A stretch of DNA of 10,304 nucleotides from Microcaldota archaeon (GTDB lineage Archaea > Micrarchaeota > Micrarchaeia > Micrarchaeales > CABMGC01). This document shows positions 5,691-10,304 of this stretch, piece by piece (positions within the stretch are counted from its first letter, which is position 1; each line of letters starts with the position of its first letter). The notes under the pieces were generated by a model. It was not told where the DNA came from. It did not search any database and saw only the letters and a list, made by a program, of their open reading frames with translations. The translations under genes and the position numbers were made by a program. The stretch spans positions 1 through 10,304 of the forward strand of contig JASHTX010000062.1 in assembly GCA_030040335.1 (NCBI GenBank), written 5' to 3'.

Positions 5691-6539
5691 TTAGGTTTTA
5701 GGTACGCGCCTAGGCCAGCCATCAGGGATGAATGGAAACATTACCTGATTATGACGTACCATGTACATGATTTCGTGCTCTGTTGGTTCTGGATGTATGC
5801 CCTCTCTTTCTGTGATCTCTCCAGGATACATTGCAGTGAATGCAACTGCTGTTTCTTTTAATTTCTCAAAAAACCCTTTGAATTCGGGATTGTTCTTGCT
5901 CAATTGCTTCGCTTCTTTTTCTACAGCCTTCTGCTCCATGCCTTTGTGAGATAGTCTGAACATAAAAATTCCTAGAGCATATGCATCGCCCTGAAAGCCC
6001 TCAAACAGATTCTTAGTAAATTCAGTAACCTGAGCTCGTACACTTGTAGTTTTTAGAGCTGCCGCTGCTTCAGTAGAATTTTTTATAACCTTGATGGTTT
6101 CGGAACTGAGTCGCAGTGGGGTTTTAACTCCCAGCAACTCATCCAATATCTCTGTTGCTCGTGAGAGTGTCAGAGGTCCTGCAGATGCTTTAGCGGCTAC
6201 TTTTTGCGCGAAATCCAAAGCAGGGACTTTCTTATGGGCCTCTGCAAATTCATCATAGCCCGGATCAACGTAAGATCTTACTGCACTCTGCAGCGGACCC
6301 TCTGAACTGACTTTTCTTGCAAAGAATACAGTCCTAAGGTCTCCAAGTTTTGCCCTTACATTTCTACCAAATTCACTCTCTTGCTGTTCATGTGGTAGAG
6401 TAGCGACTTTACCGTGTGCAAACCGGATCGCCCTCTCTTCGGGACCCGTAAGCCTGCGTTGGCTAGTCAACCTTTGCTGCGATCTTTCTCCCAACTTATC
6501 TAATTCAGCCCCCATAGCAGTGAGATTGCCGCTCCCCAT
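5691..6539 (-). CDS. Soluble protein of unknown function, 282 residues
   Basis: I do not recognise this protein. It has no signal peptide or membrane segment, is rich in charged residues and alanine, and looks mainly helical. Examples are stretches near 110-130 (FAQKVAAKASAGPL), 150-185 and a lysine/glutamate-rich run near 205-235 (MEQKAVEKEAKQLSKNNPEFKGFFEKLK). The C-terminus is different: aromatic and proline-rich, ending VMFPFIPDGWPRRVPKT, which may be a docking tail. There is no nucleotide-binding, zinc or nuclease motif. Codon use is mixed, compared with the ATA- and AGG-rich ribosomal genes beside it, suggesting weaker expression or later arrival. It lies 21 bases after aIF1. The coordinates use the first ATG (6539). 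However, a TATA box overlaps that codon, so a leaderless message would begin at Met9 (6515) and give 274 residues. The first ATG would be used only on read-through transcripts. Confidence 0.7.
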   Translation of the reverse strand: MGSGNLTAMGAELDKLGERSQQRLTSQRRLTGPEERAIRFAHGKVATLPHEQQESEFGRNVRAKLGDLRTVFFARKVSSEGPLQSAVRSYVDPGYDEFAEAHKKVPALDFAQKVAAKASAGPLTLSRATEILDELLGVKTPLRLSSETIKVIKNSTEAAAALKTTSVRAQVTEFTKNLFEGFQGDAYALGIFMFRLSHKGMEQKAVEKEAKQLSKNNPEFKGFFEKLKETAVAFTAMYPGEITEREGIHPEPTEHEIMYMVRHNQVMFPFIPDGWPRRVPKT

Positions 6540-6547
6540 TTATAAAG
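6539..6547 (-). promoter_or_regulatory. TATA box overlapping the first ATG of the unknown gene
   Basis: On the minus strand CTTTATAAA is a near-ideal archaeal box. It predicts transcription starting near 6515-6517, exactly at the ATG of Met9, which points to a leaderless transcript with its own promoter downstream of the ribosomal cluster. Confidence 0.6.
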
Positions 6548-6560
6548 ATTATGTCTTGTT

Positions 6561-6869
6561 TTAGCTTGCGGCGTCGATGCTGCCCTCGGGGAAGCCAAGA
6601 CTGACCAGTTCCTTCTTCGCTGCGCCGATATGATCGCCCTGCAGCTCTATCAGACCGTTCTTGTGCGTGCCACCGCACGCGAGCCTGCTCTTGAGCTCCT
6701 TTGTCGTTTTGTCAAGCTCTTCACCGGCAAGGCCCTCTATAATGGTCACGAACTTGCTGAACTTTGCCTTCGCCTTGTAGACCTTTATCCTCTTTGTCGC
6801 CTCTCTATCTAGTATCTCGCATACGCAGATTTCCTTTGGCAGCCCGCATCTGGGGCACATTTCAGGCAT
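6561..6869 (-). CDS. Translation initiation factor aIF1 (SUI1 family)
   Basis: The product is 102 residues, the normal archaeal aIF1 length. It binds the small ribosomal subunit near the P site and enforces accurate start-codon selection. The N-terminus has a small zinc-ribbon-like motif, CPRCG...CVCE, with cysteines at 5, 8, 15 and 17. The SUI1 core follows: KFVTIIEGL, then the basic loop and strand ACGGTHKNGLIELQGDH, then the final helix GAAKKELVSLGFPEGSI. Its ATG shares one base with the L29 stop codon (TAATG), so translation is probably coupled. Position after L29 is the usual place for this gene in archaeal ribosomal clusters. It is the last gene of the cluster here; no RNase P subunit or S17 gene follows. 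Confidence 0.95.
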   Translation of the reverse strand: MPEMCPRCGLPKEICVCEILDREATKRIKVYKAKAKFSKFVTIIEGLAGEELDKTTKELKSRLACGGTHKNGLIELQGDHIGAAKKELVSLGFPEGSIDAAS

Positions 6870-7066
6870 TAGTAGTTAACCCCCTTTTCCTTTAGTAGTG
6901 TAAGTATCTGAGCCCTCGTCCTTCTCATCTCCCTTACCTTGACCTTCTTGCTCTGCACACCGGTAGCTGCGATTTTCCTTTTTTCTATAGAAAGAGAGAG
7001 GGTCAGCTGCTGCAGCATGTTCTTTAACGCATCTACGCTCATCGCCCTTAGTTCTTTTATACGCAT
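6869..7066 (-). CDS. rpl29: Ribosomal protein L29 (uL29)
   Basis: The product is 65 residues, normal for uL29, a two-helix protein near the exit tunnel of the large subunit. It shows the family pattern: MRIKELRAMSVDAL at the start, a helix LQQLTLSLSIEKRK, then the second helix VKVREMRRTRAQILTLLKEKG with the conserved R-x-x-R-A-x-I arrangement. It lies between S3 and aIF1, as in other archaea. The 31-base gap after S3 is the largest in the cluster, is AT-rich and has no clear Shine-Dalgarno sequence. Its stop overlaps the aIF1 start by one base. Confidence 0.95.
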   Translation of the reverse strand: MRIKELRAMSVDALKNMLQQLTLSLSIEKRKIAATGVQSKKVKVREMRRTRAQILTLLKEKGVNY

Positions 7067-7097
7067 TATAACACTATTTTGCCTATTCAGATATTTA

Positions 7098-7724
7098 TTA
7101 CTTTGCTGTTTCCAGGCTCTTCGGCATCTCTATTTTCTTTATCTCCCTGTCCGGGAACTGCGTTCCTGGCTGGACTATCCTGACCACTATGCCTATTGCA
7201 CCGTACTTGGGGTATGAGGTGACGTGCGCCTCGTCGACGAGTTTTACTGTGTCGCCGGCCTTGGGTATGTAGCCGAACCTCACCTTTATCTGCCTTGCCT
7301 TGGCGCCTTTTGCGGCCAGCTTCCCTGTAGCGACTATCTCGGCCCCGAGTGCCCCATTCTCTATTATTGTCCTAAGAGTCGAGTGTAGAAGGCTTCTGGC
7401 GTTTGCCCCGCGTTCCAGCGCGTTGGCCACGTGCCTGCCGACAAGTCTCGGTTCGAGCATTTCGTTCTTTACCTCAGCAACACTTATCTGCGGGTTCTCT
7501 ATGTGGAATTTTGTCTTTATATCCTGCGTTATCGAGTCTATCGTGGATCCGCCCCTGCCTATCACCCTGCCCGGGTTTGTGACAAACGCAGTTATTCTTG
7601 TTATGACCGGCGTCTTCTGGATCTCGACCCTTGAGAATCCCGCCTTTGTGAGCGTCTTCTCAAGGTATTTGGTTATCTCGTGCTTTACAAGCGCGTCATC
7701 TATGAACTTCCTTTCTACTACCAT
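7098..7724 (-). CDS. rps3: Ribosomal protein S3 (uS3)
   Basis: The product is 208 residues, close to the length in methanogens and without the acidic extension seen in haloarchaea. It forms part of the mRNA entry site of the small subunit. An N-terminal VERKFIDDALVKHEI leads into a KH domain with the GRGG loop at 56-59 (RVIGRGGSTID). The C-terminal domain includes ARSLLHSTLRTIIENGALGAEI and the VRFGYIPKAGDTV strand region. The start is four bases after the L22 stop. A GAGGAG motif touches the ATG directly, a tight spacing that suggests translational coupling to L22. Confidence 0.97.
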   Translation of the reverse strand: MVVERKFIDDALVKHEITKYLEKTLTKAGFSRVEIQKTPVITRITAFVTNPGRVIGRGGSTIDSITQDIKTKFHIENPQISVAEVKNEMLEPRLVGRHVANALERGANARSLLHSTLRTIIENGALGAEIVATGKLAAKGAKARQIKVRFGYIPKAGDTVKLVDEAHVTSYPKYGAIGIVVRIVQPGTQFPDREIKKIEMPKSLETAK

Positions 7725-7728
7725 CTCC

Positions 7729-8346
7729 TCACTTCTTGGCTTTCGCCTCCTGCTTCGCCGCCTCTTTCGCTTTCTCCTTCTGCTTTTGGGGCGCCTTTGA
7801 CTTGATCTCCTTGACAGGGTTTCTTGTCTTGATGAAGTATTTCATGTTGCGTGTAAGCGTCGGTTCGCTGCCCTCTGCAAGTCCTATCTCTATCTTTGCG
7901 TATTCCATATCGCTGTGAGTGCCAGCGGACATGCCGTATTTACCCCTGCCCCACGATAGACTGCCCTTTGAAGGCCTCCTGCGCTCTATGTGCGTCTTGT
8001 TGGCGGAGGCGTGGACTATGTAAAGCGCGTCCTCGCTCAGCCCCTTGTTCTTTGAGTTCGCAATTGCATTCATGAGCACTGTTTTCGTTTCCTTTGCCGC
8101 CTTTATCGGGTAGGCGCCCTTCCTGCCCCCCAGCTCGTGCCTCGCACCCATGTACTTGTTGTACTTGTGGAAGAGTATCGGCATCTTCAGCTCTATTATA
8201 TCGTCAAGTACCTGAAGCGCGCGGTCGGTCTTGAGATATCGAACAGCGTCGCAGACTGCTGTCAGATCCTTGTAGCTTGCGTTGATGTCGTAGCCCTGCG
8301 CCAAGGAGATCTGTGACGTGTTTGAGTTGATAGAGTATCTCATCAT
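7729..8346 (-). CDS. rpl22: Ribosomal protein L22 (uL22) with lysine-rich C-terminal extension
   Basis: The protein is 205 residues, against roughly 150 in most archaea. The conserved fold is complete: YKDLTAVCDAVRYLKTDRAL, the archaeal insertion LFHKYNKYMGARHELGGRKG, AYPIKAAKETKTVL, and the exit-tunnel hairpin IERRRPSKGSLSWGRGKYGM before the last strand MEYAKIEIGLAE. From about residue 158 there is an extra tail of some 48 residues, ending in a lysine/alanine repeat (KQKEKAKEAAKQEAKAKK). The family's role is to line the peptide exit tunnel; the tail probably contacts rRNA or extends from the surface, which is inference. The start overlaps the S19 stop by four bases (ATGA), with a second ATG directly after it. 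Confidence 0.96.
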   Translation of the reverse strand: MMRYSINSNTSQISLAQGYDINASYKDLTAVCDAVRYLKTDRALQVLDDIIELKMPILFHKYNKYMGARHELGGRKGAYPIKAAKETKTVLMNAIANSKNKGLSEDALYIVHASANKTHIERRRPSKGSLSWGRGKYGMSAGTHSDMEYAKIEIGLAEGSEPTLTRNMKYFIKTRNPVKEIKSKAPQKQKEKAKEAAKQEAKAKK

Positions 8347-8735
8347 TTCACCGCAAGGAACTTGCTTCCTCTCGTAGCCCTTATTCCAGGCGCCGAGTGA
8401 ACCACTCTCTTCGTAGTAAATGCGAACTCCCCGAGCCTGTGGCCGAGCATCTCCGGCGCTATGAGGAGGTCCTTGAACTCTTTGCCATCGTGCACGCCAA
8501 TATGCATGCCAACCCAGCTTGGAAGTATCACAGCTTCCCTCACTCGGGTCTTGATCGCCTTGTTGGATCCTGACTTCTTTGCAGCATCGACCTTCTCAAT
8601 CAGGGCCTTGTACTCCTGCCCCATTCTCTTTATCGCACGCCTCTGTCTAGCTGTGATGAGCTTGCTGTAATCGGCTACGCTCATCTTCTGCAGTTCTTCG
8701 AGACTCTTTCCCCTAAAGCTGAATATCCTAGGCAT
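8343..8735 (-). CDS. rps19: Ribosomal protein S19 (uS19)
   Basis: The product is 130 residues and of archaeal type, in the head of the small subunit. Recognisable parts are PRIFSFRGKSLEEL and ARQRRAIKRM near the start, VILPSWVGMHIGVHDGKEF in the middle, APEMLGHRLGEFAFTTKR, and HSAPGIRATRGSKF at the end. The start is ATG at 8735, because GAGGAG (8742-8747) is six bases upstream. A TTG at 8741 would add two residues but leaves no room for that site. The gene begins two bases after the L2 stop and ends overlapping the L22 start by four, so the three are probably translationally coupled. Confidence 0.96.
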   Translation of the reverse strand: MPRIFSFRGKSLEELQKMSVADYSKLITARQRRAIKRMGQEYKALIEKVDAAKKSGSNKAIKTRVREAVILPSWVGMHIGVHDGKEFKDLLIAPEMLGHRLGEFAFTTKRVVHSAPGIRATRGSKFLAVK

Positions 8736-8737
8736 GA

Positions 8738-9457
8738 TCAACTCCTCTTCTTCCTACCAACTCTCCTTGCCGCGATATGCCCTACCTTCGCTCCTGGCGG
8801 CGCATTCCTGGATGTCATGCTGGATGCACCCTTGTGGTGCTGCTTGCCTCCGAATGGGTGATCAACAGGGTTGGACTTGACGCCTCGGTTTCCAGGCCAT
8901 GGCGCATTTACTGCATGATGCATGTAATGGCTCTTGCCGGCCCTGAGTATCGGCTGCGCATCCGCGCCACCTCCGGCCACTGCTCCTATCTGCGCCCTGC
9001 AGGCAGGGTTTATCTCCGCCACCTTCTTTGAAGGCAGAAGTACACTTACGCTGTCCTGTGCGTGGGATACGACCGTAGCATAGTTGCCGGCTGCCCTCGC
9101 CAGTTTTCCGCCGTCTCCGGGCAGCGCTTCGACATTGTATACAGGCGTCCCGTCAGGTATATTTGCAAGAGGGAGTATGCTGCCAAGAGTCAGGCTTGCC
9201 TCCGCACCTTCCTGAATCCTTTCTCCTATCCGTATACCCTCAGGCGCCAAGAAGAATACCCTTGAATTGTCCTCGTACATCACCTCCATCAGAGGTGCGC
9301 TGTGGCCGGGGTCGTCTATGAGCTCCATGACTTCTCCGGTCACCTTGCCTGCGACCTTCCTGCTGGGGTAGACCACGTCAGCCTTGAAGTAGTTTGGAGG
9401 CTTCCTGAATGCGTTTGTGCCCCTTCCTCTCCTCTGCTGCTTTAGGTTCTTTCCCAT
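8738..9457 (-). CDS. rpl2: Ribosomal protein L2 (uL2)
   Basis: The product is 239 residues, normal for archaea. L2 binds 23S rRNA near the peptidyl-transferase centre and helps join the subunits. The N-terminus QQRRGRGTNAFRKP is the archaeal form. The C-terminal hallmark is WPGNRGVKSNPVDHPFGGK, with the conserved histidine at about residue 200, followed by GAKVGHIAARRVGRKK. In between lie the OB and SH3-like barrels, including the typical IPDGTPVYNVEALPGDGGKLARAAG. A GAGGT site six bases before the ATG fixes the start, nine bases after the L23 stop. Confidence 0.98.
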   Translation of the reverse strand: MGKNLKQQRRGRGTNAFRKPPNYFKADVVYPSRKVAGKVTGEVMELIDDPGHSAPLMEVMYEDNSRVFFLAPEGIRIGERIQEGAEASLTLGSILPLANIPDGTPVYNVEALPGDGGKLARAAGNYATVVSHAQDSVSVLLPSKKVAEINPACRAQIGAVAGGGADAQPILRAGKSHYMHHAVNAPWPGNRGVKSNPVDHPFGGKQHHKGASSMTSRNAPPGAKVGHIAARRVGRKKRS

Positions 9458-9466
9458 TTTTCTACC

Positions 9467-9718
9467 TCATACGAGTTTGAGCTTGAGCGCTATGTCGCTT
9501 GCCTTGAATTCCTTCTTGAGCTTTATGTAAGCTCTCTTCCTGTTCTTCGGCTCTATCATTATGTTGACCTTCTCTACCCTTACCTTGAATGTCTCCTCGA
9601 ACTCCTTCTTAACGTCCTCTTTCTTGGACCTGAAGTCCACGACATAGGTGATAACGTTATTCCTTTCGACCATGTTTATTGCCTTTTCCGTTGCGATTGG
9701 ATACATGAGCACTTGCAT
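9467..9718 (-). CDS. rpl23: Ribosomal protein L23 (uL23)
   Basis: The product is 83 residues, the usual archaeal length. L23 sits beside the exit tunnel and is the docking site for signal recognition particle and other nascent-chain factors. Typical features are YPIATEKAINMVERNNVITYVVD at the start, the helix KKEDVKKEFEETFKVRVEKVN and the strand NRKRAYIKLKKEFKASDIALKL at the end. GTGATC lies three bases before the ATG. L4 ends four bases upstream and L2 begins nine bases downstream. Confidence 0.97.
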   Translation of the reverse strand: MQVLMYPIATEKAINMVERNNVITYVVDFRSKKEDVKKEFEETFKVRVEKVNIMIEPKNRKRAYIKLKKEFKASDIALKLKLV

Positions 9719-9722
9719 TAGA

Positions 9723-10304
9723 TCACTGCTTGTAACTCACCACTGACTTCTCTATACCCTCTTTCAGGGCAGTTATAGCGGCCTCGGACCAAACAGTAAG
9801 CCTTGGTTTTGCCCCTGGCGCAAGCACCTCGATCCTGAGTGACTCGACGCTAAGCACATCCACGCCTGGTATGTTCCTTCCTGCCTTCCCTATGCTGCTC
9901 ACGTCCTTCACGACAAAGAGCACGCTGTTTCTGAAACGCCTCCTGCTGCCGGTCCTTTCGTTGCCGTCTAGTCTTGGTTTGTGTGACTTCTCAACGTCTC
10001 CGCTGAGGCCGATCGTTTTCAGAACCTTCATCAGCTCTTTAGCCTTTGACACCTTTTCTATATCGTTGCTCATGACTATCGGCAGGCTTTCTTTTGAGTA
10101 TACATGATATTGTTTTATCAGCGCTGCGTTGCCAGTTCCAGCTACCGCGATTTCTATTGCCTTCTCGTATTCCTTTCTGTTAATCCTTTCCAGTATCCTT
10201 TTACCTACCATGTGCGGATGCGCTCGCCTTCCTTTCACAGCGTACGGTATTCTCCTTACCTGGCCCATTGCGCCTTTTGCGAGGACCTGCCTTGGCCTCG
10301 CCGG
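9723..10304 (-). CDS. rpl4: Ribosomal protein L4 (uL4), 5' end outside the window
   Basis: The frame stays open to the right edge, so the visible 193 residues (plus stop) lack about 60 N-terminal ones, compared with roughly 250 in archaeal L4. Beyond the first ATG in view the translation continues PARPRQVLAKGAMGQVRRIP, which belongs to the protein and shows that this ATG is internal. KGRRAHPHMVGKRILERINRKEYEKAIEIAVAGT is the characteristic central part, and NVLSVESLRIEVLAPGAKPRLTVW-type sequence ends the fold. L4 is an early assembly protein whose loop reaches the exit-tunnel constriction. It is the first gene of the cluster seen here; L3 probably lies just outside. Confidence 0.95.
   Translation of the reverse strand, partial: PARPRQVLAKGAMGQVRRIPYAVKGRRAHPHMVGKRILERINRKEYEKAIEIAVAGTGNAALIKQYHVYSKESLPIVMSNDIEKVSKAKELMKVLKTIGLSGDVEKSHKPRLDGNERTGSRRRFRNSVLFVVKDVSSIGKAGRNIPGVDVLSVESLRIEVLAPGAKPRLTVWSEAAITALKEGIEKSVVSYKQ

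Noticed and set aside
7300..7800. A 166-codon hydrophobic-looking plus-strand frame.
   Set aside because: It is antisense to S3 and the end of L22, both certain; its apparent hydrophobicity comes from the complement of lysine- and glutamate-rich codons.
8735..8741. TTG at 8741 as the S19 start.
   Set aside because: It would adjoin the GAGGAG motif with no spacing; ATG at 8735 has a six-base spacer and gives the typical MPRIF N-terminus.
9723..10268. L4 as a complete protein starting at the ATG at 10268.
   Set aside because: The frame continues to the window edge with L4-like sequence, and the protein would be far too short for archaeal L4.

Overview
This is an archaeal chromosome segment. 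The evidence is an archaeal-type ribosomal protein cluster (L4-L23-L2-S19-L22-S3-L29-aIF1, all on the minus strand), TATA-box promoters placed about 26-30 bases upstream of probable transcript starts, Shine-Dalgarno sequences of the GGAGGTGATC type, and tRNA genes with bulge-helix-bulge introns and no encoded CCA. Heavily interrupted tRNAs, a stand-alone complex I subunit and an unusual membrane AAA protein would suit a small-genome DPANN lineage such as Micrarchaeota. That placement is inference, not something the sequence proves.

Layout. Bases 1-2015 (minus) hold the N-terminal 671 residues of a polytopic membrane protein carrying a full AAA+ ATPase module and the start of a second one; its C-terminus lies outside the window. 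A short divergent spacer with a palindromic TATA box separates it from two plus-strand tRNA genes: tRNA-Tyr(GTA) with one intron and tRNA-Asp(GTC) with two, the second in the variable loop. The last 18 bp of tRNA-Asp plus one flanking base are repeated exactly about 655 bp downstream. The two copies bracket one gene for a 177-residue, probably winged-helix protein, which is the arrangement left by an element integrated into the tRNA 3' end. To its right are a small four-helix membrane protein (3135-3590) and a two-CBS-domain protein (3720-4193).

From 4190 to the right edge everything is on the minus strand. There is a NuoM/MrpD-type proton-translocating subunit with no other complex I genes beside it (4190-5605), an unrecognised soluble 282-residue protein with its own TATA box (5691-6539), and then the ribosomal cluster, read from L4 (5' end cut off at base 10304) down to aIF1. 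The cluster is tightly packed: gaps are 2-9 bases or short overlaps, except 31 bases between S3 and L29. It stops after aIF1 instead of continuing into the RNase P subunit, S17, L14 and later genes often found next in archaea.

No stretch longer than 300 bases lacks a gene or RNA. I saw no CRISPR array, rRNA, riboswitch or insertion sequence. The most interesting region is 2123-3135: a doubly interrupted tRNA used as an integration target, with a tiny integrase-less element beside it and a leader mini-ORF just beyond.
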